From the NCBI GenBank assembly GCA_025093555.1, contig JAIWNF010000057.1, positions 62,001 through 126,000 of the forward strand: a stretch of 64,000 nt of DNA, read 5' to 3'. Below the pieces are notes generated by a model. The model had not been told where the DNA came from. It was given only the letters and a program-made list of their open reading frames with translations, and did not search any database. A program made the translations under genes and the position numbers. This document shows, one piece after another, positions 10,201-22,679 of this stretch. Numbering within the stretch: the first letter of the stretch is position 1; each line of letters opens with the position of its first letter. This DNA comes from Circinella umbellata. Taxonomy: Eukaryota; Mucoromycota; Mucoromycetes; Mucorales; Lichtheimiaceae.

Positions 10201-13122
10201 CTACATTTAATTTTTTTTCTACATGCGACGGTTCAGTTACAATATGATTAACGAGGCTATAGTTAACTTCCACACCACATACAGTTTTATCATGTCACTA
10301 ATATTATTGGTCAACCCGATAAAAGAAAAGTTCAATAAACTTTTTTTTTACATTCGATAATGATTATAGTTGCAAATAATATATCGCTGCTACGTATACA
10401 TCTGTCAAAATTAATATTATGTTATACTAACTATGTATAGCTTATAGTTTGTAAAATTAATATTGACTTTATACGTAGATAGTATTTAATACCCTCAAAA
10501 AGAATTTTCTTTAGAAAAAACAAGAGAAGAAAAAAAGAAGAAAGCATCATACTATACCTTGATGATATAATAGTAGCATATGTCCCTGTATATAGCACTT
10601 TTCTTTTAACGTGATCTATGTTCAGATATTAAAAGTATAATGTACGTATAGTATTTGTTTTTGGACTGATCAAACCAATAAGTCTGACCATATTATATGC
10701 TAGCTCTCTGACAGCTTACAAATTAGATACGCATTATTTAAAATATTTGTGGGAATGAATAGCTAGTGTATCAAAGTTAGCGTACATGTTTTATATAGTA
10801 CAAAGCAAATGATTGGTTTTATGATACTATACAACTTTGAATCAAACTTGCGTAAGCTTTCTTGTTTTTTTTAAACATAACACATCTTCTTTTTATGATA
10901 TCTTGATATCAGTTTCTATTTTTGACTTAAATGGATCTATATGATTAATGATAGTTACCAAAAATAAAAGGGGAAGTATGTTTTATTTAGTATATATATA
11001 GAAGTCCCAGTTATATTTTCTTATTTTGTTGGAAAAGAAGATAGATCAACCATATAAAAAACCTCGTTTTTTGACATTTTTCAATTCTTAAAAAAGTTAC
11101 TTGTAGTGTTTAATACGATACTGTAGCAGACTTCCATTTATTGATTTCTATTATGTATGTCACATCCAAAAAGCAAAAATGTGATATGTAATTAAAAAAA
11201 ATCAATAACAGTTTATTTTGCTTAGCAATAAAACCAGAAAGTCTAGTAAAAGTTCCATATTGATTATGGGGAAAGTCAGCAGATGAGAAAAATCTTTGGG
11301 AGCTTTGACCATTAATAACAACCCATAATTACTTGCTTTATTAAGATTAGTTTTGTTATAAAAAAAGAGTTGTCAAACGAGTTGTCCAAAGTTGTCAGAG
11401 TTGTTTAAAAAGAAATGTATTGTGGCTGTGAGGTTGATCCGAGATACTGGAAACTATACGTTTTATGTAACACAATAACCTTATTTAGTATCAACCCTAA
11501 AAATTAAGCAAAACTACAACCCCGTTCCATCAATTTATAAAACAATCTTTATGATAGTATATTCTCAGTAAGTAATAGAATTTTCTTTTAAAAAAAACGT
11601 ATTAAAATATTCATAAAGAGTTTTGGCGATCAATAGTAAAAAAAAGAAATTGATAAAAATTTTGATGAAATTGCTGATCCAAAATCTCAAAAATTGTTCA
11701 CGCTTGTTTGTGCTACTTAGATAAAGTTAGTGATACAAAGCATGAAAAATTTCAATGTGTGACCCAACAGGTTGGTGATTTCATTTTTACCCACCACCTT
11801 TGGAGAAAGTCTGGGTCAGTATACAATAACAAAAAAGAAGCTTAAAAAATATATTACACGAGACAAGAAAAACCTTAATAATACGTCCACTTAAATATTG
11901 AATGCATTACAATAGTTCATTATCATTAATCTTTTCAAGGTCGCTTATGATGTTACTTATTTATCAATATCAGGCCCGGGGAGGTTTAAGCTTTCAAATA
12001 TAACATTACTTATCTAATAATTTGTGTATACATTTTTCTATTTCTCACGCATACTTGTCTTCCTATAACAAAATAAACAATTAATACTGCAGATCGTTAC
12101 CATACAAAGGATGAATTTACATCACATCAATTCATTTGTCTTTTCTTACGTATGTTTACTTTTTAATATGCTATATTATCTGGCTATATATATGTACCGG
12201 TTGTAATACAGATAAAGGTCATTGGATTACCATGTATCATACCCATAAGAATGATTCATATTTTTCTATAAGACATAATAAATAAATGCTTCCAGCAGAG
12301 ACTATGTCTTGGTTTTCCACTTTTTAGTTAAAATATTTAATATTTCTATTGCATATCTAAATTGTTATTTTCATGATAGTCAGCCAAACAAATTTGTCGT
12401 AATTATAGGGAAGACACATGATTTTTTAAGCTAACCATTAATAACCAACTTCATTGTTTGCATACATAAAACATATACTCTCTAATTTTTTTTTTACTCT
12501 ATGTAAGGATCATTTGTATTATACTTGTCTGTTAATAGTAAATAGTAATTTATTACAAAAATTATCATACAGTTATCTAAATAGAATAAAGCATTAAGTA
12601 TATAACAGTTGAAAAAAAATATAGATTGTTTTACATAGGTTATCCATATAGGACAGTTGAATGATCTGTGGATTAGAAGCTATTATTATTATCATTATTA
12701 TTTTGGGAGGGAGAGGTGGGTGAAGTGAAAAATGTGAGATGAAGATTGGAATAAAATGAAATAAGTCAACCTTGTGACAAAAAATATAAGAAATAGAGTA
12801 ATATATGCATGATGTACCCAATTTCTTTACTTTGCACAGACCAGCCATGACAAGAAGAAGGAAAGCGGATCGGGGATGAACAAAAACGGAAAAAAAAAAA
12901 AAGATAGAGTCAAAAATATGCGGAAAAGTGAATATATCTTTTTCATTGCGACACAGTAAAAGATGATGGTAATGATGATTAAAGTTTTGTTGTCAGTTGT
13001 ATGTGATAATTAATGAAAGCAATAATAATTGATAGACATGATGTGTGCAAATGTAAAAAATAAATGTCTATTTTTTTTTTTTCGTTGTTGAATTCGAAAA
13101 ATGATTAGTTTGTTGATGAGAT
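7238..13122. other. Gene-poor AT-rich region
   Basis: Nearly 6 kb with no frame of convincing composition, no splice-linked exons and no recognisable RNA gene. It contains the hairpin-bearing element at 9,227-9,306 (listed separately) and many short AT runs. Open frames at 8,049-8,389, 8,658-8,855 and 10,054-10,251 have no coding character. Confidence 0.5.
9227..9306 (+). repeat. Dispersed hairpin-bearing element, copy 1
   Basis: A 6-bp-stem hairpin (CCTGCT GCCC AGCAGG, 9,227-9,242) is followed after 33 nt by a 31-nt block (9,276-9,306) starting GACGAGAGCAATAAGCTGA and ending with a second small hairpin. The same order of parts occurs on the minus strand at 26,012-26,083. It may be a short interspersed element, an RNA gene or a retroelement end; the function is unknown. 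Confidence 0.55.
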
Positions 13123-14840
13123 TTACAAGGATGGTTCATGTAATGGTTTGAAACTACTTTGAGATACTTGAATAGATCCAACACTGAGACTATCGTCACT
13201 TTCTTGTCGTTGATGATGATGCTGCTGTTGTTGGTTATGACGTTTATGGTTATGATGTATAGGCTGTTCATGAATTGTAGCTTGATGATGTTGATAATTA
13301 TATTTTTCATGAGAAAAATAGTCTATAGTAGAATCGGTTGGGATTTCGTGTGTTTGATATGCGGGTGTACCATACCCAGGATTTTGATTTAGTTCTTCAC
13401 TATCCATTGTGCCTGTTGTATGACGAGTAGACATCCTGGTCCTTGATGTAGTAACCTAAAATTATAGTAACAATAATAGTAAGATGCTTGTTTTTGAGTG
13501 CACAATTTTTTTTTTTGGGGGGGGGAGCGTGTAAATAGAGATCACTTGGAATAAAAGTTAAAAACGATATTTACCCAATGAATGGTTGCGACATTAATGG
13601 TTACATCAAGAGTACAACATGTCAGACATATTAAGCCTCGCAGATGACCTCTACTAATGACGACAGACAAGACATTTGCTAATGAAACCAAAAGACATAC
13701 AAGAGATGCAATCAATGTTCGCTTGGTTAATCTATAAAGTCGAGTTTCTTTCCAATTTGTACGAGTGGCAGTGAATTTAACTTTAAGTAATGGTTTTATA
13801 AATAAATACGTCAAATAAAAATTCAAGAACTATAAACCAAGAAAAAACACATAGATTTTAGTTGTCAAATTTTAATTAGTGGTATTCGAAAAGAGCTGAT
13901 TGGGATTGTCGTTGTTATGATGATCGTTGTCATAGTAGTAAATAATAATAAGTGATATATAAAAGTAACTTACGAAATCGTAAAACTAAATAAAATAATT
14001 GCTTGAAGGTTAGCTCATAACCAGACCAGTTTTATAATTTAAATAGATGAATAATTTACTTACCATGAGAGGCATACTAGCAATCCATCTTAAACCAATA
14101 ATACATTCACCAGTGTCAAGTAGATAAATATTACGGAACGTCAACTATAAATAAATCAAAGAATCCAATTATTTTATGATTAGAATTAAGAACCTGAGGT
14201 TTTATAATTATAATTATTATGAGTGCTAATTATTACCATAAGAACAAAAATGCCAACATAAGGTAAAAGAAGTATAATATGAAATCGATATTGACATGAT
14301 TTTAAGCGAGTGGTCCGTACAGCAGTAACAAGATGAACACGTTCGATTAACCTAAAAAAAATTCTTTTCTGGTTAGCCGCCTGCATCTTTATATTGTTTT
14401 TTTAAGCAGTAACAAATAGTGAAAAGAAAAATACATACCACATGTAAATAACGATTTTACTACCTGCGTAAAATACATCACAAGACATCATTGCGAGTGT
14501 ACACGAAGTAATATTAACTATTTTTTTTTTAAAAAAAAAACAGAATTGAGAATTGTTGGTTTTTTTATATAATGAATGAATGAATGAAATGGTCATTCCG
14601 AAACTTACAATTATTTGTTGATACTGTAAGCATAGACGTTACAGAAAATGCCCAGGATAATATATAAACAGCAAAAACCAAAATACGACCATATGTTAAA
14701 CTAGTAAGGCGTTCATGTTTCGATTTTGCACCTAATAGTGCAGCCATAATAGTCATACATATTAAAGAAATCATCTCAGACATAATCTCTAAGGCGTCTG
14801 GACCATCTGGACCTGGCAAATGAGTCCCTTCATTATCCAT
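13123..14840 (-). CDS. Seven-transmembrane GPCR-like protein
   Basis: Six exons join in phase: 14,840-14,609, 14,517-14,439, 14,351-14,237, 14,144-14,064, 13,829-13,575 and 13,455-13,123, giving 364 residues from ATG to TAA. Seven hydrophobic segments are visible: MISLICMTIMAALLGA, ILVFAVYILSWAFSVTSML, a segment around VFYAGSKIVIYMW, FHIILLLPYVGIFVLML, a segment around MPLMFLNFYLTYLFI, TLIASLVCLLVSLANVLSVV, and ICLTCCTLDVTINVATIHW. A short N-terminus precedes TM1. The C-terminal tail of about 110 residues is hydrophilic, rich in His, Gln and Ser, and probably cytosolic. The layout fits a fungal receptor-like membrane protein, but I cannot tie it to a named class such as STE2, PQ-loop or PTH11. 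All donors are GTAAGT-, GTAAAT-, GTAATA- or GTATGT-like. The gene has no close partner; the next gene's stop lies about 970 bp upstream on the same strand. Confidence 0.85.
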
Positions 14841-15812
14841 TTAATTCCGTAATTTTTACTCTTCTTTTAATTATGTTATTTGTTTCGTTTCTATATATAT
14901 GGCACAGTTATACCCATGCACATACAGACACACACACAAGTATGAAAGGGTATATATTTATATAGTTTTACAAAAAAAAAAAAATAGTAAAAAAAAAAGA
15001 ACAGAAAGAAAAGAAAAGAAAGAAAAGAAGTTGAGTTAGTTAAATAAGTAAAGCGCTTTCTCTACATGTATAATATTATTACCAGATATGTTAATGAATG
15101 GTTTTCGTGGGGATAACAAATCAACAAATGGAATAACTGAGATTTGATTTTTATTTTTCACTAATTCTATAATAAAAAATATGCTTCGCTTGAAATACTA
15201 GGTAAAATATTTGTGTATTTATGTTTATATAATATGTGTCACTTTTTCAATATTATTTATATCTTTATTTATTTTCATAACATTTCAAATGAAAGTCTAT
15301 CTTTCCAGGCGGTTGGTAAATTATACTCGATCAATTGGTGTCATTTCCAAACATGGTGAGATCGGCAATTTGCATTACACCTCAGTTCTCAAGTGTTACA
15401 GAAGAATTAAACCCAATTTTTTTTTTCTTTTTTGAGTTTCCGTTTTTTTTTACTGTAGTGTAACATAAGAAAAAATTGATGTTTAACTAAGATGCCGATT
15501 TACTGGAATAAAAAAATTATTACTATTATTATTATTATTAGGAAAAAATAAAAAACAAGAATGTATAAAGCTAACTAAACAATTACTAAAGAGGAAAAAA
15601 AATGACAAAACAAAATGAGGATTGGTTTCTTTAAGATGATGGGGGATATGTAGGTTTGCGAGATTGAGGATGGATAAGGAGGGTTGGGGTGGGGATTTAC
15701 TATTAGTTACTAGCATTAAAAAAGAAAAGTTGAGAGAAAAGAAAGAAAAGATGCCATATTTTTTTTTTTTTTTTGCTGCAGAATATAGGCTGGATTAAAT
15801 TAAAATTTTTTA
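14841..15812. other. Intergenic region between two minus-strand genes
   Basis: It is A/T-rich with poly-A/T runs, including about 17 T at 15,759-15,775. It should hold the promoter of the seven-TM gene and the 3' end of the large upstream gene. No separate gene is seen. Confidence 0.5.
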
Positions 15813-18800
15813 TTAAGCTTCACCAAGAAGCCATTCGACAACAGCAGTTTCTTGTTCTTGAGTATCTTCCCATTCATCATCAGGTAAAAACCATTCTTCA
15901 TCACCATCCACCATACCATGCTCGCTGCCACTTTCCATATCCAATTCTTTATGAGTAGTCATACCCATTTCATCTTCAGTAGTAATAACTAATGCTGGGG
16001 GTGTATTACCACTATTATTACTATCGGAACTGGGCTTGATAAGAGGTTCGGGAAGTGGATCCGTTTGGACTTCAGCATCAACTGGAATAGGACGTGGTTT
16101 ACTTGCAAATGCGGGATTAATACGTCGTTCAAGAACACCAGGTTCACGTTGTAAATATAAGAAACGTTCGCGACGTGGAATATAAGCTGAAGCACGATGT
16201 TGTCGATGATGTTGTTGTGCGAAATCGTCCAGCGAATTTTGTTCAAATTTCATCACCTTATCCAATACACTACTGACAGGACGTGTTTGACGAGTCGCTA
16301 AAGGTGGATCTCTTGATTGAGATCCTTTACTAACTACCGTCGATTCTTTTCCTTCTTCTTCTTCTTCTTCTCTTCCTGTTCCTCCCTCTGAAGATGAAGA
16401 GTCTTGTCTTTGTTCTTGTTCTTCATCAGATTCTTGTTTTGTTTGACTTGAAGAAGGAGTAGAAGCCATCATGGTACGACGTCGTTGAGCTGCAGGGGTA
16501 ATGACATCATCACCATTCTTCATAATGGTTTCCCATCCTTTGACTGACATTTCAACAGATCCAGCTGTTGATAAACGTTGACGAACAGTATCTAGCTTTT
16601 CACCAACGGCGTAACTTTCATGAAGTGATTGTCGTCGAGTAGATCCTGCCATAGATGCTCGTTGGGCAACAATGGTGGAAGGTCGTTCAAGTTCATTTTG
16701 TTTCTTTTCTTCTTCTTGGGGGGTCATCTCAGTTGGAGAACCAACCACAGGCTCTTCCTGTTCTTTTTGATTGTTCTTGTGATGTGTAGTAACAAAATGA
16801 ACGACCTTCTTTTCATCTTCATCACTATCATCCACTTCTTCAGCGGTGCTGGTCTTTTGTTCATCACGTTCTTTAATAGAATCTTTACTTGTTCCTGATG
16901 CATTTTCACTTGCAGGTGGCGATGGCAAAATAGAATTGTCTTGAACACTCTCTTTACTACTTTTTAAAGAAATAACTGAAGATGAAGATGAAGTAGTAGT
17001 TTCAGTAGATGATACTGCTGATGCTTCTTGTTTTGGAAGTTTTGTTGTAGCAGCTTGAGCGAGCGCTTGTTCTTCGATTTCACGTTGGCGTCGAAGATTT
17101 TCACGACTTTTTCTACTACTCATACTGCTACGTCGCATGATCTGCGGTCTTTGTGGTTGTTTTTGTTCTTCTTTCTTTGGCGTAACAACAACAGGTGTCA
17201 CGGAATTCTCCACTTTTTCAGGCGCTGTAGTTGCTGTCATTGGTGACGGTGTTGGCGCTACTGCTGCTACTGCTGCTGCCGTCACTGAATTAGATGATTG
17301 TTTTTTCTTTTCAGGTCCGGATTTAGTAATAGAAGCAGTATGTTGAGGAACTGTAGGTGGTGAAGTTGCCACTACAGGTGTTGTTGTTGGCAAAGATTCC
17401 TTTGACTTTGGAGGTTCAGGTGCATCTCTTGGATTTTCAAATCGAGAATGAAGAGATGCTGAAGTAGAAATTACTGGTTTATTGTTCGTCTTTTGTGGGG
17501 GTGTTTGTTGTTGTTGACGGATCTTAGGTTCGACAAGAGTTGTTGCTACTGTTGGTTTAGGTATAGGAGGTGTAGATGGTCTTGAACCTAAAGGTGATTT
17601 TTGTCTATGATCATTTCCGTGTAATGCATCGTCCAACAAGGATTCTTTCTTTTTGATAGTAGGTGATGAAGATGGAGAGGAAGGTCGACTGCCACTATTG
17701 ATAGAAGAAAGAGAAGTAGAATGATGTGATAGTACTTTGGGTACCGGAGGTTGTTGACGATGGATAGAATCACTACGCTTACGTGGTCCAGGTGCAGGTG
17801 ATGCAGACCGTGAAGGAGGTGCTGAACCACGCGTACGTGACATACTACTTGTTGATCTTCTTTCCCAAGCAATGGTAGGTTGGGGTTCATCCACTGTTTG
17901 ATCTTTGACTTCAATAGAACGTAATCGGTTGGGAGTTAAAGAAACGCGCATCGTGTTACCTGAACGAATCAAATCTTCAAAATTCATAGTAGGTGCATCT
18001 GGATCATAAACTGAACCCGGAGTTGTTGAATTATTATCTGCTGTTGGTGGTATCGCGCCTTCCTTTTTAAATACTTTGAATGATTTCTTGTACATATTAT
18101 GATTATTAAAACCACTATCCAACGTACTAATGGTTCCATTACTTGTGCTACTACTCATCATGGATGTTGGACGAGGTTGACTGAAATTGGATTTCATCGA
18201 ATAAGCAGACATGGAAAGATGGTCACCACGGTTCATTCGGGTATTATTTTTGTTGGCAGAAATAGAAGAAGGGTGATCATTACTTTCATCATCGTCGTAA
18301 CCGAGATCTAAGTCATCATCAAATGTTATATCCAAAATTCCACCGGCACCACCTGCTCCGTCACCCAATCCATTATGTTGACTTCCTGCAGCTATATAGG
18401 GATAATTTGCATAAATATAAAAACCTCCTTTGTCAATTTTTGTACATTATAAGGTAATATTTTTTTTTTTTTTGGTTTCTCTGAACTATATACCACCCCT
18501 TTCTTTTTATTTTGTTTTTATTCATCTTTCCTCCCTTCCCTCCTTCTCATCCCTCCCCTTTTTAGTAATGAAATATCAAAGAAAAGTGTAAATATTTTTT
18601 TTATAATAAAACATACTTGAATTTCGTAGATGTTGTTTTGATGGCTGATGAAATGATGAAGCATAAGTTGAAGTTCGTGGTCTGTAACCATATGAAAATG
18701 CTCGTCTCTAAAGTTGAAATACATATAGGGTAATACATACCATGCGAAGAAAAAAAAAAGTTTAATTAAACGACATCACCATGCCATTTTCGGATTAGTT

Positions 18801-19441
18801 ATTTCTTCTTACCTCGAGTTTTTCACGTAATTCCATTCTATAAAACACGCCACCGACTTGAACATCATCAATAAGAGCTAAAAATACTTCTTTTATACGA
18901 ATATATTCCACATCTTCATGTTCAGCTGTCATAGCAATAGCTGTTAAAACATATTCAGCAATATGTTCTAATACCGTTGTCACATAAATAGCTACAATAG
19001 GTGCAATTGAGATATCCAAGTTTGAATAATGGTTATTTCCCATGACTGAATTGGTATCTTCTCTATCCGCCAAGGTACAAAATTCAAGGCATTTTTCTCT
19101 TAGTAAAGGCAATGTATCATTTAATGGAAACGAACCATTAGAACCAAGGGTACGCATCTTTTCATATGATTCATAATCAATAGCTTCAGTCTCAGTAAAT
19201 GTTTTCACTTCAAGTTCAGCTTCAACAATTGCATTTTTACCCAAGGTGGACGGTAATAACGAAAACACGACGGCTTTAATACGAGACAAGTCGAGAGATA
19301 AAGACGACGATAATAAATAAATGAGGAGTTCATCGAGAAATTGATTAATTGCTTGTAATGCATCGTTTGAAACTTGATAAGGACCAATTTCAGAGATGAT
19401 GGCATTAGCAGCATTTTGACAAATATAACGGGCATCGGTTA
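15813..19441 (-). CDS. Large conserved fungal protein with helical N-terminal region (5' end open)
   Basis: Three exons join in phase: 19,441-18,813, 18,707-18,617 and 18,391-15,813, giving about 1,098 residues without the missing 5' part. The first visible exon begins just after the initiator region (TDARYICQNAANAI) and forms alpha-helical blocks, with QVSNDALQAINQFLDELLIY early and SIAPIVAIYVTTVLEHIAEY, VEYIRIKEVFLALIDD at its end. The latter resembles a histone-fold helix pattern; that reading is inference. The long last exon is mostly disordered, rich in Ser, Pro, Thr, Gln and Glu, with acidic DITFDDDLDLGYDDDE at its start. A conserved-looking acidic end, EEWFLPDDEWED and VVEWLLGEA, closes it. 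I believe it belongs to a conserved fungal family but cannot name it. The start codon must lie in an upstream exon beyond the acceptor at 19,442. A candidate exon near 19,870-19,915 has no good 5' splice site, so the 5' end is unresolved. Confidence 0.75.
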
Positions 19442-21027
19442 CTACAAAAAAAAAAAAAGTTTTATTTAGTTCTTTGCTTCCTTGACTACCCTATTACTTT
19501 GTTTGTTGCCACCTTTGCACTTTACCTCTTGACATAGTTTTTTTGGGGGTGATAGAAAAAATGGTATATAGTATACAAAAAAAAAGAAGGATCTAAAAGG
19601 ACAAATAGGATAAAGGAAAGGATGGAAGGGAAAGAGGATGAAAAGTGATTGAACCTTTTAAAAAATAGGCAAAGAGGGCATAAATAGGTTGTTGTATAAT
19701 AATTTAAAGGAACGAAAAGAGAAATGGCTCTATTCAAGCCAAAGAAAAAAAAAAGGCTTTTTTTTTTAGTTTTTGGTTGAAAAGTGGTGTTAAGGAAAAG
19801 AAGAAGTGTTATGATGTGTGGAGAAAGTAAAGTTAAAAAAATAAAATAAAAAATGCTCTCATGTTTCCTTTTGTTTGCTTGTTGCACGAGTTTTTTGACG
19901 ATTTGCGGAGCCTATTAAAGGAAAGAGAGTAATTTTCTGTCTGTGCTCAATTTGTTCATTAATATTAAAATATAACAGCTACACTAATAAATATACAATA
20001 TGTCAATAAAGATAACAGGAGGAGTTAAAAGTAATGTAATCCATTGAATAATTATTATCAATAAGTGGAATATATTCAGGGCAATCAACTCACCTTTAAA
20101 TCTAATATTTGAACATTTTTATATAAATACACAGACATTTTTTTTTGTGAGTTCTCCTAATTAAATTATGTTATTATCTATTTGTTTGTTACAGTAGTAC
20201 AATAAAACAGTTCATATTTTTATAAAAAGGAGAACTCTTTTCCTTTTATTGATCTAAAATTCATGAGAATAAAATATTTGTACATATTTATTCATGAGAA
20301 TAAAAACAAGGTAAGTATGTATAAATTAACAAATTCTTTGCTTACCCTTTGACCCATATCTTTGGAATACTAATAATAATAATATGCATTGTACGTAGTA
20401 ATAACATTATCTTATTTATTTATAAAGTTCCATGTTACACGATTAATTGAAGAAACACAAAAAATCAACTTCTAGAATAAATATTCTTCTGAGAGTTACA
20501 GTATAAAGAAAAAAAAATGTAGGTAATTTCTTTCTTTATTTAGTTTAATATAGCATCTATAGTAACTAATAATAAAATAATAATAATGCTTCTACTTTTA
20601 GAAACATATTGATATTTAGAATGTTAACATTTCAACCGGATATTTTCAATTTTTTTTTTCTTTTGTCGATGATTAATTGAAAGTATAATCTCTATCTTTT
20701 TATAGTATGAATAAGAATGTTTATAACAATAGATCGACATTGCATAATATCAGTATGATACTTTGTTGTTGTTTTTTAGAATTTATTTTACAAATTATTA
20801 TTAATAAAAAAAGCAAGAATATATATAAGATATTAGCAAAGAAAAGAAGAAAGAGGATGTGGGAGAATGTATGTATATATGTAAGGATGTGTGTGTATGT
20901 GTGTACGTATGTATGTATGTATAGCTGATAATGACATGAGATTTTTTTTTTGTTTGAAAGAAAAGAAAATAATACAAGTAATAATGTGTGAAAAAATGTT
21001 TTATAGGAAAGCAATTAAGTATTTTTA
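19442..21027. other. Probable 5' exon/intron zone and intergenic DNA
   Basis: This should hold the first exon and promoter of the large minus-strand gene. An AG-preceded block near 19,870-19,915 is a weak candidate exon. Further on the DNA is AT-rich with a 10-bp inverted repeat (GAGTTCTCCT at 20,149-20,158 and its complement at 20,228-20,237) and a 15-nt direct repeat near 20,262 and 20,291. No separate gene is seen. Confidence 0.4.
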
Positions 21028-22679
21028 TTACCATCCACGAAAAGATTCAATCCAAGACGTCATTGGTGTTGTAGCTGTTGTTGTACAAGTTGCGGTTGCT
21101 CGGCTTGTTTCAGCAAATGCCGGTAATCGGTGTTGTTGCTTTTGTAACAATACAACAGGTGATGATACATTTTGACGCCGTTCCCAATTAACAGAAAACT
21201 GTAAGCTTTCTGATAAATCATCAACATTATTACGATTATTATTATTATTTTTATAATCATACTGAATGCTATTATGGCGACCTGCGCAGTTTGTCTTTAT
21301 AGGAATTATTGCTGTTCCTCCAGTATTATTATTATTATGATAATGGTAGATATATTCTGTATTTGTTGTATTAGTGATAGTATCAATAGTAGAAGAAGAA
21401 GCTGTAGATTGCATGCGTTGATGGTGATGATTATAATAATTGTGATGCCGTTGACTAGAAGAAGAAGACTTTTCTGAAAAATCTTGTTCTTGATGTTTTT
21501 TAAGCATGATAGATAAAAGGGATTGTTTTGGATGATCGTCGTTTTCTTTCGGTATCTGTTTCCGAAATTCCCAATGATGAGTAGTACGATAATTATGATG
21601 ATCAACATTAATTACTGATTGCTGTAATAGTTGTTGCTCATTGTTATCATCATCAGCAAATACAGTTTCATCATCTTGAGCTGACCACTCACTTAATGTA
21701 TCAGTATCCATATCATCGTCTCCTTGTTTGTTTCCATTATCATCGAATACACTTTCTTCCTCATTGTTACTATTGTCTGAGAATGTTGATACTAATGATA
21801 AATTTTCTACTTGGCCCTCCTCTTTTAAATAAAATTTATTGTCGGTGTTTTTATCGTTATTCCATGAATCTGATGTAATGTCGTCGTTGTGTTGCTCTTT
21901 TTGACAATGAACATTAGAAACTATTATTGCTTCGTCATCGTGAACTATCATACTATTGTATGTAGTAGTGTTATTATTAAACAACCGATTAGTTTCCGCT
22001 GCAGTTGGTTTTGTCACTGATGATGAAAATGGCTGTTTTTCAAAAGCACGTCTTGCTTCTTCAACTGGATGATCAGATCCCAGGGGTGAGACCATGCGTT
22101 TAAAAGATGAAATCGACATTCTGTTAAAGGACCGGCCGCAACCACTTACAGCCGAATCTTTCATAGAAGAGTCAGCAGAGGCGGACGTTTGAAAATAGCC
22201 AACATCTTCGCTTTCATTGTCATTGTCATTGTGTTGTTGCTGATGATGATGATAAATTGAAATTGGTGTTTGCTGTTGCTGTTGATGTTGTTTTTGTAAA
22301 GCATCATTATATAACTCATTGTTCTTATTACAATCGTTTTTCTCTGTTGATTCTTTTTCTTTTCTTTGATAGTGATGATTTTCTATCATTATTGATTCTC
22401 GAAACCATATCCTCCAGCTAAGATTTTCTAATCGACGACCATTTTCGATATGATCTTGACATTTCGAGAATACTAAATTATATATATACATATATATATG
22501 ATGTTTTATTAAAATGATGGATATACATATACGCTGATAGCACTCAAAAAAAAATATTTTTGTTACTAGTATTACATACCACTCCACATAGAAGATATAT
22601 TTTCAGCAGTAATATCATTAGATTGACAAATATTTGGAATAGCAAGCGATAATACAGGAAGGTCAAGAGCTCGAACCAT
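21028..22679 (-). CDS. Protein with AreA GATA-like N-terminal domain
   Basis: Two exons join in phase: 22,679-22,580 and 22,472-21,028, giving 514 residues. The N-terminus reads MVRALDLPVLSLA and leads into ISSMWSV (across the splice), FSKCQDHIENGRRLENLSWR. This is the pattern of the nitrogen regulatory protein AreA GATA-like domain (Pfam GATA_AreA), found near the N-terminus of fungal GATA factors such as AreA/Gat1 and of several other fungal regulators. No GATA zinc finger (C-X2-C-X17-C-X2-C) follows, so this is not a complete AreA. The rest is low-complexity: a Gln/His tract, poly-Asn tracts, acidic runs (DDETVFADDDNNEQQ), and a short C-terminal MTSWIESFRGW that may be a conserved tail. 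A role in nutrient or stress signalling is inferred only from the domain. The splice at the domain's middle is GTATGT...TTTAG. Confidence 0.85.

Noticed and set aside
19870..19915. First exon of the large conserved gene
   Set aside because: The block has an acceptor-like AG and basic codons, but its best frame meets a TGA and no good GT donor follows, so it was not added to the model.
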